A DNA stretch of 39,393 nucleotides from Paracoccaceae bacterium (GTDB lineage Bacteria > Pseudomonadota > Alphaproteobacteria > Rhodobacterales > Rhodobacteraceae), in the NCBI GenBank assembly GCA_027492585.1, contig JAPUEK010000092.1, forward strand, positions 1-39,393, in the 5' to 3' direction. Below are positions 27,979 to 35,519 of the stretch, in pieces. The position numbers and the translations under genes were made by a program. The notes below the pieces were generated by a model that worked only from the letters and a program-made list of their open reading frames with translations, made no database searches and had not been told where the DNA came from. Position 1 is the stretch's first letter; every line of letters begins with the position of its first letter.

Positions 27979-27997
27979 TTGACAGGCCTGAAAGGCC
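27979..27997 (+). promoter_or_regulatory. Putative promoter and palindrome of the polyamine-type ABC operon
   Basis: A perfect -35 hexamer TTGACA (27979-27984) is followed at once by GGCCT-GAA-AGGCC (27985-27997), a palindrome with 5-bp arms that would cover the spacer. The -10 region about 17 bases downstream is GC-rich and poor. A repressor bound here would block polymerase. No cognate regulator is adjacent. Confidence 0.45.
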
Positions 27998-28136
27998 AGA
28001 GGAAGCTGCCCCCAATTCCCGCCCCGATCCTGTTACAAGGGTGCTGATCGCAGGGGGCCGTGGCGGGCGCTGCCAAGGGGCCGGCACAGGCCTCAGGATG
28101 ACCTCAAAAGACGGGTCACATCAGGGAGACGACAAG

Positions 28137-29264
28137 GTGAAAAAAGATGACAAGGGCGTAAGCCGCCGCAGCTTTCTGAAGACCGGCGCCGCGGGTGTCG
28201 GCGCAATGGCCGCGCCGGCGCTGATTTCCTCCAGGGCGCTCGCCTCCTCCGGGGAGCTGAATTTCATGGGCTGGGCGGGCTATCCGAACCTTGCCGAGAA
28301 GGTCTTCCCGGCCTTCGAGACGGCGACGGGCATCAAGGTGAACTTCACCGAACAGCCCGGCCAGGACGAGATGTTTGCCCAGGGCAAGGTCTCGCTTCAG
28401 GCCGGCGGCATCGACATGGTGGAACCGACGATCGACCGCGTGGGCGCGTGGAATTCCAACGGCCTGCTGCAACCCTTCGACGAAGCCAAGCTCGCCATGG
28501 ACAACTACCTGCCCGGTCTGGCCGATGGCGCCGCGGGCGAGCGATCGCGCAAGGATGGCAAGCTTCTCTATGTGCCGTCGAACTGGGGGACGGAATCGCT
28601 CGTCTACAACAAGGATGCGGCCAAGCTCGGCGAACCCCCGAGCCTCGGCGCGCTCTTCGATCCCGCGAATCAGGTGACGGTGCGTCCCCATTCCGCGCTC
28701 GCCGCGATGGGCCGCTGGCTCGATGCGACGGGCAAGCTGCCGCGTCCGTGGATGGATGGCTATTCCGACATGGGCGCCATGGTGGAGCTGTGGGACATCG
28801 CCCTTGCCGAGGCGATCAAGGCCAAGACCAACGTGGTGCAGTTCTGGACCGGCGAGAACGAGGCCAATGCCGGTTTCGTCGCCAATGGCGCCACCGTGGG
28901 CCTGTGCTGGGATTCGACCGGCTTCAACCTGCGGAACGACGGCTACGGCTACATCTCCCCGACCGAGGGCGCCTTCGCCTGGCATCAGGGCTTTGTGCTG
29001 ATGGCCAATGCCGCCAACGTCGATCAGGCGCATGAACTGGCCAAATGGGTCTCCACCCCCGAAGGGGCGGCGATGTGGGCGACGGCCTTCTCCTCCAACC
29101 CGGTGGGCAAGGGCGCTTCGGCCGGCATGGATCCGGCGGTGTCGGAATATTACAACGGCACCTTCAACGACGAGGCGCTGTCGAAGCTCTGGTGGTGGCC
29201 GGATCAATCGGCGGAATTCCTCGCCAAGCGCGGCGAATATGCCGACAAGTACAAGGCGGCCTGA
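28137..29264 (+). CDS. Spermidine/putrescine-type ABC transporter substrate-binding protein (Tat signal)
   Basis: The protein is 375 residues from a GTG at 28137, chosen for GGGAG eight bases upstream. An ATG at 28098 is possible but poorly served. The N-terminus KGVSRRSFLKTGAAGVGA is a twin-arginine signal, unusual for sugar binders but common in PotD-like proteins of this group. The mature part is a type II periplasmic-binding fold of the PotD/PotF class, with ELNFMGWAGYPNLAEKVFPAF, WGTESLVYNKD and VGLCWDSTGFNL segments. Polyamine-type transporters also carry other small cations or sugars, so the substrate is only a family guess. Confidence 0.87.
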   Translation: MKKDDKGVSRRSFLKTGAAGVGAMAAPALISSRALASSGELNFMGWAGYPNLAEKVFPAFETATGIKVNFTEQPGQDEMFAQGKVSLQAGGIDMVEPTIDRVGAWNSNGLLQPFDEAKLAMDNYLPGLADGAAGERSRKDGKLLYVPSNWGTESLVYNKDAAKLGEPPSLGALFDPANQVTVRPHSALAAMGRWLDATGKLPRPWMDGYSDMGAMVELWDIALAEAIKAKTNVVQFWTGENEANAGFVANGATVGLCWDSTGFNLRNDGYGYISPTEGAFAWHQGFVLMANAANVDQAHELAKWVSTPEGAAMWATAFSSNPVGKGASAGMDPAVSEYYNGTFNDEALSKLWWWPDQSAEFLAKRGEYADKYKAA

Positions 29265-29282
29265 CCGGTCAGCCTTCCATGC

Positions 29283-29306
29283 CGCCGGGTCCCGAAAGGC
29301 CCGGCG
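29283..29306 (+). other. Hairpin downstream of the Tat-exported binding-protein gene
   Basis: CGCCGGG (29283-29289) pairs with CCCGGCG (29300-29306). The loop can form an inner CC/GG closing a GAAA tetraloop. It sits 19 bp after the stop and 120 bp before the ATPase gene. It parallels the hairpins after the other two binding-protein genes. Confidence 0.6.
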
Positions 29307-29422
29307 CGCTTGATTCGGGCCTGAGGCGGAGCGTGGCGCAGGATGCCACCGCTCCCCGTCCTGCCGATCCATACAATGAAAACAACGCGGTCTGACCGCG
29401 AACGGGGAAGAAGGTTGCGTCG

Positions 29423-30517
29423 ATGAGCGCTGGAATTGATCTGGATGATGTCTGCTGCGATTTCGGAAATTTCCGGGCCGTCGATCATGTGAATGTCAGC
29501 ATCCGTCCGGGAGAGTTCTTTTCCTTCCTCGGCCCTTCCGGCTGCGGCAAGACCACCATCCTGCGGATGATCTCGGGCTTCACCGAGCCGTCTTCCGGTG
29601 CCATCCGCATCGGCGGCAAGGACATGAAGGGGCAGCGCCCGAACCAGCGTCCGACGGCGCTGATCTTCCAGAACCTCGCGCTGTTCCCGCTGATGCCGAT
29701 CTGGCAGAACATCTCCTTCGGACTTGAGGTGCGCGGCGTCGACAAGGCCACGCGCCGCAAGCGGGCGGAGGAGCTTCTGGCGCTCGTCGATCTGCCGGGG
29801 GCGGCGGACAAGATGGTGAGCCAGCTTTCCGGCGGCCAGAAACAGCGGGTCGCCATCGCGCGGGCCTTGGCGGTGGAACCTTCGGTGATGCTGCTGGACG
29901 AGCCGCTTTCCGCGCTCGATCTCAAGCTGCGCCAGCATATGCGGGCGGAACTGCGCGCCATCCAGAAGCGGACCGGCGTGACTTTCATCTACATCACCCA
30001 TGATCAGGGCGAGGCGCTCGCCATGTCCGACCGGGTGGGGGTGATGAGCCATGGCCGCCTGCAACAGGTGGCCAATCCGCGCGACATCTACAACAACCCG
30101 GTCAATGGCTTCGTGGCGAGTTTCGTGGGCGAAAACAACATCCTGCCCGGCGACATTCAGAATGTGGCCGAAGGAATGGCGAGCTTTGCCACCCCCATCG
30201 GCACCTTCCGGGCGCGGCTCGGCGAGGGCGCACAGGGGGGCAGGGCCAAGCTTTACATCCGGCCGGAACACATGCTGCTGTCCCCGCAGCCGGGGGCGGA
30301 AAACTCCGTGCCGGTCACGGTGGCCGATGTGGCCTTCGAGGGCAATTTCATCGCCGTGCAGGCGGTGACGGAAAACGGCACCCATCTGACGGCCGAGCTT
30401 CGCAACGACGGGGCCGCGACAGTTCCGGCCACCGGCTCGCGGATGCACATGACCTTCGACGCCCAGCGTTCCGCGATCCTGCCCGACAGCGGCGCCCAGC
30501 CGGTCGGGGGGGCCTGA
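29423..30517 (+). CDS. Polyamine-type ABC transporter ATP-binding protein (PotA-like)
   Basis: The 364-residue ATPase has Walker A GPSGCGKTT (about residue 38), the Q-loop LIFQNLALFPLMPIWQN (about 82), signature LSGGQKQRVAIARAL (about 135), Walker B VMLLDEPLSALD (about 155) and H-loop ITHDQGEAL. From about residue 230 there is a TOBE-type regulatory domain, including RAKLYIRPEHMLLSP. This layout is that of PotA/MalK-type importers. It energises the two permeases that follow, starting 3 bp before the first of them. Confidence 0.93.
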   Translation: MSAGIDLDDVCCDFGNFRAVDHVNVSIRPGEFFSFLGPSGCGKTTILRMISGFTEPSSGAIRIGGKDMKGQRPNQRPTALIFQNLALFPLMPIWQNISFGLEVRGVDKATRRKRAEELLALVDLPGAADKMVSQLSGGQKQRVAIARALAVEPSVMLLDEPLSALDLKLRQHMRAELRAIQKRTGVTFIYITHDQGEALAMSDRVGVMSHGRLQQVANPRDIYNNPVNGFVASFVGENNILPGDIQNVAEGMASFATPIGTFRARLGEGAQGGRAKLYIRPEHMLLSPQPGAENSVPVTVADVAFEGNFIAVQAVTENGTHLTAELRNDGAATVPATGSRMHMTFDAQRSAILPDSGAQPVGGA

Positions 30518-30520
30518 GCC

Positions 30521-31444
30521 ATGCGGGATCTGTTGCGCCGCTACGGGGCAGGGTTGACGGCGGGGTTCATCGGGCTGACGGTCTTCTGGCTTCTGATCCT
30601 TGTGATCCTGCCGAACCTGACGCTGTTCGAAAGCTCCTTCCGGCCCTATCTGCCGGTCGTGGACATCGGCGGGCCGAAGGATGTCTATTCGCTCGGCAAT
30701 TACATGAAGGTCTTCGGGGCGCCGGTCGATGCCTCTTTCTTCGGCATCACCTTCCAGCTTCCGGTGCATATCAAGATCTTCTTCGGCACGGTCTATTATT
30801 CCGCGCTCGTGACGGTGATCACCTTCCTGCTGGCCTATCCGCTCGCCTATTACCTCGCCAAGATCGTCTCGCCGAAATCGCTGCCGACGCTGTTCCTGCT
30901 GCTGTTCGTGCCGCTCTGGGTGTCGGAGATCCTGCGTTCCTTCGCGTGGTTCATCATCCTGGCCTTCAAGGGACCGCTGAACGCGCTGCTGCTGAATATC
31001 GGGATCATCGACCAGCCGATCCGCTTCATCGCCGGCTATACGCCGGTGATCGTCGGCCTCGTCTATACCTATGTGCTCTTCATGGTCTTTCCGATCTACA
31101 ACGCCATCCAATCGCTCGACACAAACCAGATCGAGGCGGCGGAGGATCTGGGTTCGCCCTGGTGGCGGACGCATTGGCGGGTGATCCTGCCCCATGCCAA
31201 ACCCGGCATCGCCTCCGGTTCGGTCATGGTCTTCATGCTCTCGGCCGGCTCGCTGCTGGTGCCGACGCTGCTCGGTTCCACCTCGGCGCAATGGTTCACG
31301 CAGACCATCCAGCAATGGATGCTGGAGGCGCTCGACTGGAACACCGGGGCGGCCTATGCCTTCCTGCTGCTGATCCTCTGCACGGTCTTCGTCAGCCTCG
31401 TGATGCGGGTCTTCCGGGTCCGGCTCAGCGATATTGCGAAGTAA
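30521..31444 (+). CDS. Polyamine-type ABC transporter permease (PotB-like)
   Basis: The 307-residue permease has six predicted helices, the first at about residues 13-35. The periplasmic loop after helix 1 is long (about 36-85), as in PotB. The EAA coupling loop reads IEAAEDLGSPWWRTHWRVILPHAKPG (in pieces, about 206-231). It pairs with the next permease. The gene begins 3 bp after the ATPase stop. Confidence 0.93.
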   Translation: MRDLLRRYGAGLTAGFIGLTVFWLLILVILPNLTLFESSFRPYLPVVDIGGPKDVYSLGNYMKVFGAPVDASFFGITFQLPVHIKIFFGTVYYSALVTVITFLLAYPLAYYLAKIVSPKSLPTLFLLLFVPLWVSEILRSFAWFIILAFKGPLNALLLNIGIIDQPIRFIAGYTPVIVGLVYTYVLFMVFPIYNAIQSLDTNQIEAAEDLGSPWWRTHWRVILPHAKPGIASGSVMVFMLSAGSLLVPTLLGSTSAQWFTQTIQQWMLEALDWNTGAAYAFLLLILCTVFVSLVMRVFRVRLSDIAK

Positions 31445-31454
31445 GGGGGCGGAG

Positions 31455-32291
31455 ATGCACAAGAAACGCGATTTTCTCTTTCATCTCTACATGGCGCTGT
31501 TCCTTGCCTACCTGCTGATCCCGCTGATGATCATGGGCGGCGCTTCCTTCAACGACAGCAAGCTGCCGACGGTCTATCCGTGGAAGGGCTGGACCTGGCA
31601 GTGGTTCATCGACCTGTGGCATGACGGGCGGATCTGGTATGCCTTCCGCAACACGCTCCTCGTGGCGGTTGCGGTGGCGGCCATCGCCGTGCCGATAGGG
31701 GCGGCGGCGGCGATCCTGATCAACTCGCTCACCGGGCGCATCCGGTCGGTGCTTTACGGGGTGATGATCGCGCCGATCCTCGCCCCCGGCGCGGTGATCG
31801 GGATTTCGACGCTGCTGTTCTGGAACAAGCTCAATGTCGGTTCCGGGCTGCATCTGTCGGTGCTGGGGCAGGTGAGCTACATCGCCGCCTTCGTCATGCT
31901 TCTGGTGCTGGCGCGGCTTCAAAGCTTCGATCAGTCGCTGGAGGAGGCGGCGCTCGATCTGGGCGCTTCCCACGGGCAGGTCATGCGCCGCATCCTGCTG
32001 CCGCATCTCTATCCCGCGCTCGGGGCAGGGGCGGCAATCGCCTTCTTCCAGTCCATCGAGAACTTCAACATCACGCTCTTCACGCGCGGGAATTCCGATA
32101 CGCTGACGGTCTATGTCTTCTCCAAGGTCCGCTCCGGCATCACGCCGACGATCAACGCTTTGGCGCTGCTGCTGATCCTGTTCACGCTGGGGCTGGCGCT
32201 CTGGTATGAGCTGGCCCGCCGCCGCCGCGCAAGGCTGGAAGCGGCGCGGGAGGCCGAGGGCCGCCGCGCCGAGGATGCAGAGCTGGCCTGA
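31455..32291 (+). CDS. Polyamine-type ABC transporter permease (PotC-like)
   Basis: The protein is 278 residues from the ATG at 31455, preceded by GGGGGCGGAG. An upstream in-frame start at 31434 would overlap the previous gene and lacks a site. It has six predicted helices and a short first periplasmic loop, with GGASFNDSKLPTVYPWKGWT after helix 1 as in PotC-type proteins. The EAA loop EEAALDLGASHGQVMRRILLPHL spans about residues 162-184. The C-terminus is a charged Arg/Glu-rich cytoplasmic tail. It ends 6 bp before the stop side of the decayed gene on the other strand. Confidence 0.93.
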   Translation: MHKKRDFLFHLYMALFLAYLLIPLMIMGGASFNDSKLPTVYPWKGWTWQWFIDLWHDGRIWYAFRNTLLVAVAVAAIAVPIGAAAAILINSLTGRIRSVLYGVMIAPILAPGAVIGISTLLFWNKLNVGSGLHLSVLGQVSYIAAFVMLLVLARLQSFDQSLEEAALDLGASHGQVMRRILLPHLYPALGAGAAIAFFQSIENFNITLFTRGNSDTLTVYVFSKVRSGITPTINALALLLILFTLGLALWYELARRRRARLEAAREAEGRRAEDAELA

Positions 32292-32297
32292 GGCGTC

Positions 32298-33029
32298 TCA
32301 GTCCTGCCCGGTGAGGGCGACGACCGCAGCCTGAGGGTCTGCGGCATGAAGGATGACGGCGCCCGCCCGGCACCTCCGCCGGGCCGTGGAGCACGCGGCC
32401 CCGGTGGCGGGGATGCCTGTGACCTTCGCGCTGATCGGGGCGAAGCCGAAATAGGGCGTCCAGCCGGCCGGTCCTGCCGAGAGGCGGGCCGCTGATCCTG
32501 CCCCTGATTGGCAAAGACGTTGCATGTCGCCTCCCGCCCCATCGGCAAGGAACGCGTCACCGTCCGCCCGAAGGGCGCGCCATGGAAGGCGACCGCCGCG
32601 GCCACATCACTCGTCTCAAGGTCGTGCCGGTTGCCCTGGTCCATTTCTGCTGGTCGAAGGCGCTGCCTTGCCCGCCGGGCAAAGGCTCCAGAAGGCCGAA
32701 GCCTTCCCCCCCGCGGATCGGCCAGCAGCGCGAAACGGCGGGTGCCATCACCACCGCGCCGCCCGGTTCTGCCGCCCAGTTCCGCCGCCATGGCCGCCGT
32801 CCCGTCGCAGTAGATAACGGCGAAATGGCAGGTTCCGGAGAGGGGGCCAGCCCTTGCTGTCCGCCGCCATCATGCCCGCCACCATGGCGCTGTCGTGGAC
32901 GCGAGGCGATTCCATCCCCGGCATGTTGGCGCCTTGCCAGCCCCGGCCCGGAAGGACGCCGCAGAAGGCCGCCGCCTCGGGATCGCAGGTGCCAGGCTCC
33001 TTCCAGCAGGGGACACCGTGATGATCCAT
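32298..33029 (-). pseudogene. Decayed two-domain VOC (glyoxalase-fold) gene
   Basis: On the minus strand, collinear fragments of one protein appear in different frames. From the ATG at 33029 come HHGVPCWKEPGTCDPEAAAF, GANMPGM and AMVAGMMAAD. FALLADPRGG follows at about 32734, then GFGLLEPLPGG…FDQQKW at about 32706. HDLETSDVAAAVAFHGAPFG and NVFANQGQD come from 32644, and WTPYFGFAPISAKVTGIP from about 32465. VLHGPAEVPGG lies near 32394, and AVILHAADPQAAVVALTG runs to the TGA at 32298. The order and spacing match a tandem VOC protein of about 245 residues: 'PCWxELGTxDPEAAAAFY' in domain 1 and 'HDLETxDxxAAxAFYGALFGW' in domain 2. At least six frame changes are needed. Relatives are called glyoxalase/bleomycin-resistance proteins. 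It is not functional as read. Confidence 0.78.
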
Positions 33030-33188
33030 CGTGGCAACTCCCGGCCCTTTGCCGCAGCAGGGTTGCCGGTTTCCGCGGAAATGTTCCCGCAAAAGGCGGG
33101 AATCGCCTTTCGGTGAGTGGCCAGACCCTCGGGGTGATCGGCAGCGGGCGAGTGTTGCGCCCGGTTGTTGCCCCGGAGGGGTTTTGCA

Positions 33189-33216
33189 CCCCTCCGGACC
33201 TCCCCGCAGGATATTT
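33189..33216. repeat. Dispersed intergenic repeat, copy 2
   Basis: This is an exact copy of the 28 bases at 1-28. Here it continues as GAGGCAAGATGAAAGGGGGA, the fuller form of the repeat. It lies between the decayed VOC gene and the 3' end of the epimerase-like gene on the minus strand, so it could serve those transcripts. Bases 33030-33281 hold no gene that I can support. Confidence 0.75.
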
Positions 33217-33281
33217 GAGGCAAGATGAAAGGGGGAGGGGCCGCAGAAGGGGCGTCATGCCGGCTCTGAAGGCAGTTGGTC

Positions 33282-34127
33282 TCAGGCCGCCGCCCAGCCC
33301 GCCTTGATATGCCGGAAGCCGTCGCGGTAGACCGCCTCCGGCCCTTCGGAGAAGTCGCGCCACACCTTCGTTGCCGCCGCAAGCGCCGGCAGGCCCCGGC
33401 CGAAGGCCTCGATGGTCAGCCAGTCGTCATAGCCGGAGGCGCGCAAGGCCCGGAAGGTCTCCGCCCAGGGGATGTTGCCGCGCCCCGGCACCCCCCGGTC
33501 GTTTTCCGAGATATGGACATGGCAGATCAGGTCGCGGTGGCGGGTGAAGGCGGCGATCGGGTCCGTTTCCTCGATATTGGCGTGGAACGTATCATACATG
33601 GCGCGGATCGCCGGGCGGTCCACCTCTGCCACATGGGCGCAGAGATCGGCCATGGTGTTGAACAGATAGCACTCGAAGCGGTTCAGCGCCTCCAGCCCGA
33701 TCACCACGCCGCGGGTTCCGGCATGATCCCCGATGGCGCGCTGCGAGGAGAGAGAGCGGGAGAGTTCCTCCGCCGTCGGCCCCGCGCCCGAAAAGCCGCC
33801 GAGTGTGGAATGGAGCGGCCCGCTCAAACGGTCCGCGCCGAGAGCCGCGGCGCAATCGACGGCATGGCGCATATAGGCCACGCCCGCCGCCCGCGCCTGC
33901 GCGTCGCCGATGAGGTTCATCGCCGGATCGCCCATGGCGGTGACGGCGGTACGTTCCAGCCCGATCCGGTCCAGAAGCGCACCAAGCCGCTGATAATGCG
34001 CGATGTCGCCCTCGAAGATCGGCACTTCCACCCCGTCATAACCCGTGGCCTTGAGGTCACGGAGCAGCGGCTCATGCGCCTCCGTGACATGGGTGGTCCA
34101 GAGGAAGAGGCACATGCCGATCTTCAT
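33282..34127 (-). CDS. Sugar epimerase/isomerase, TIM-barrel (D-tagatose/psicose 3-epimerase-like)
   Basis: The 281-residue protein is of the AP-endonuclease-2/xylose-isomerase-like TIM-barrel family. The four metal ligands expected for ketose 3-epimerases are visible: Glu in VIGLEALNRFECYLFN (about residue 146), Asp in MYDTFHANIEE (about 179), His in ICHVHISENDRG (about 205) and Glu in LTIEAFGRGLP (about 242). The paired EALNRFE and HISENDRG segments are shared with D-tagatose 3-epimerase-type enzymes. It should interconvert ketoses or related carbohydrates at C3. It starts 3 bp after the stop of the preceding TIM-barrel gene and is the second gene of the minus-strand arm of the divergon. 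The natural substrate is not known. Confidence 0.82.
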   Translation of the reverse strand: MKIGMCLFLWTTHVTEAHEPLLRDLKATGYDGVEVPIFEGDIAHYQRLGALLDRIGLERTAVTAMGDPAMNLIGDAQARAAGVAYMRHAVDCAAALGADRLSGPLHSTLGGFSGAGPTAEELSRSLSSQRAIGDHAGTRGVVIGLEALNRFECYLFNTMADLCAHVAEVDRPAIRAMYDTFHANIEETDPIAAFTRHRDLICHVHISENDRGVPGRGNIPWAETFRALRASGYDDWLTIEAFGRGLPALAAATKVWRDFSEGPEAVYRDGFRHIKAGWAAA

Positions 34128-34130
34128 GGC

Positions 34131-35186
34131 CTAGAGCCCCATCAGCCGCTTCAGCAGCGCCGGATCGGCCCCGCCGCTGGCGAAATCGTCGAAGGCCTTT
34201 TCGGTGACGCGGATGATATGGGCGTCGATGAAGGGGGCGCCCTCCGCCGCGCCATCCTCGGGGTGCTTCAGGCAGCATTCCCATTCCAGCACCGCCCAGC
34301 GGTCATAGCCATGGTGTGCGAGCTTCGAGAAGATGCCGGTGAAATCCACCTGCCCATCGCCGAGGCTGCGGAAGCGCCCGGCGCGGTTCGCCCAGCTTTG
34401 ATAGCCGGAATAGACGCCCTGCTTGCCGGTCGGATTGAACTCCGCATCCTTCACATGGAAAGCCGAAATCCGCTCGTGATAGATGTCGATGAAGGCGAGG
34501 TAGTCGAGTTGTTGCAGCAGGAAATGCGAGGGGTCGTAGTTGATCGTGCAGCGTTTGTGGCCGCCGACCGCATCGAGGAACATCTCGAAGGTGGCGCCGT
34601 CGAAGACATCCTCGCCGGGGTGGATCTCATAGCCCAGATCAACGCCCGCGTCTTCATAGGCATCCAGGATCGGGGTCCAGCGGCGCCCCAATTCCTCGAA
34701 GGCGGTCTCGATCAGCCCGGCGGGGCGCTGTGGCCAGGGGTAGAGATAGGGGAAGGCGAGGCTGCCGGAGAAGGTCACGGAGGCCTTCATTCCGAGGTTC
34801 TGCGAGGCCTTGGCCCCCCAGAGCATCTGCTGCACCGCCCATTCCTGCCGGGCCTTCGGGTTGCCATGGACAGAAGCCGGGGCGAAGCCGTCGAATTGCG
34901 CGTCATAGGCGGGGTTCACCGCGACGAGCTGGCCTTGAAGGTGGGTCGAAAGCTCGGTGATCTCCACCCCGGCGTCGGCGCAGATGCCCTTCACCTCGTC
35001 GCAATAGGTCTTGGAGGTCGCGGCCTTTTCCAGATCGAAAAGGCGGCCGTCCCAGGTCGGGATCTGCACCCCCCTGTAGCCGAGCCCCGCCGCCCATTTC
35101 GTGATCGCCGGCAGCGAGTTGAACGGCGCCGCATCCCCGGCGAACTGGGCGAGGAAAATCCCCGGACCTTTCATTGTGGCAGCCAT
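34131..35186 (-). CDS. Sugar phosphate isomerase/epimerase-family TIM-barrel protein
   Basis: The 351-residue protein starts at the ATG complementary to 35184-35186, which has GGGGGAA just upstream. The Met four codons later lacks a ribosome-binding site at a suitable distance. It belongs to the same superfamily as its neighbours but is longer and of a different subgroup. Likely metal or active-site residues lie in YEIHPGEDVFDG (about residue 190), INYDPSHFLLQQLDY (about 216), SAFHVKDAEFNP (about 247) and VLEWECCLKHPED (about 303). Such proteins often occur beside sugar dehydrogenases or dehydratases and act as isomerases, dehydratases or 3-keto-sugar lyases. The reaction cannot be fixed here. 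It is the first gene of the minus-strand arm. Confidence 0.8.
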   Translation of the reverse strand: MAATMKGPGIFLAQFAGDAAPFNSLPAITKWAAGLGYRGVQIPTWDGRLFDLEKAATSKTYCDEVKGICADAGVEITELSTHLQGQLVAVNPAYDAQFDGFAPASVHGNPKARQEWAVQQMLWGAKASQNLGMKASVTFSGSLAFPYLYPWPQRPAGLIETAFEELGRRWTPILDAYEDAGVDLGYEIHPGEDVFDGATFEMFLDAVGGHKRCTINYDPSHFLLQQLDYLAFIDIYHERISAFHVKDAEFNPTGKQGVYSGYQSWANRAGRFRSLGDGQVDFTGIFSKLAHHGYDRWAVLEWECCLKHPEDGAAEGAPFIDAHIIRVTEKAFDDFASGGADPALLKRLMGL

Positions 35187-35299
35187 GGTTCCCCCGCACT
35201 GTCCGCGCGCAGGCCGCCCGATGCGGCCTTGCGTCTTTCCTCTGCATCGTCGGGGAAGGGGCCTGATCCGTCAAGCCGCTATCGCCATCATGACGCAAC

Positions 35300-35312
35300 T
35301 TGGTATGACCAA
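35300..35312. promoter_or_regulatory. FadR-type GntR operator candidate, minus-strand side
   Basis: TTGGT-ATG-ACCAA is a perfect palindrome with 5-bp arms and contains TGGTATGACCA, a full match to the FadR-subfamily pattern TNGTNNNACNA. It lies about 114 bp upstream of the minus-strand start at 35186, and a TTGACG box for that strand is at 35269-35274. The nearby FCD regulator (37629-38342) is the likely ligand. Confidence 0.6.
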
Positions 35313-35415
35313 AATTTCCACGGGCCGGTTCACCGCATCCTCTAAAAGTAAGATTATTGCCGGGAACCCAGAGGCTTTGCCCCGTAAATCGGCAGATGTC
35401 AGGCCAGAAACACGC

Positions 35416-35441
35416 TTGACAAGTCCATCTGGTCGAACCAG
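35416..35441 (+). promoter_or_regulatory. Promoter -35 box with FadR-type operator, plus-strand side
   Basis: A consensus -35 TTGACA (35416-35421) is followed within the promoter spacer by CTGGT-CGA-ACCAG (35429-35441). This is a perfect palindrome containing TGGTCGAACCA, which also fits TNGTNNNACNA. A dimer bound here would block polymerase on the plus-strand operon starting at 35520. The -10 region is not clear. Confidence 0.65.
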
Positions 35442-35519
35442 TTTGCGGTATCGACTACGGGCCTCCGATCTGCCGGGGGCCGGGATGTTTCTGACAGATG
35501 AACCACAAGGGGGATGACG

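Noticed and set aside
29204-31462. A 752-codon minus-strand open frame opposite the polyamine-type transporter
   Set aside because: It is antisense to three clear ABC genes and has low-complexity His/Arg/Asp composition. No ribosome-binding site or domain supports it.
6220-32291. Direct regulation of the polyamine-type ABC operon by the XRE-cupin protein, by analogy with PuuR
   Set aside because: The TGATTGG/CCAATCA palindrome was not seen upstream of 28137, and the two loci are 21 kb apart. No sequence evidence links them.
32557-33363. An open frame of 268 codons on the minus strand over the decayed VOC gene
   Set aside because: Only a short part (about 32706-32640) matches VOC sequence. 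The rest is out of frame with the family, so it is a frame passing through a pseudogene, not a gene.
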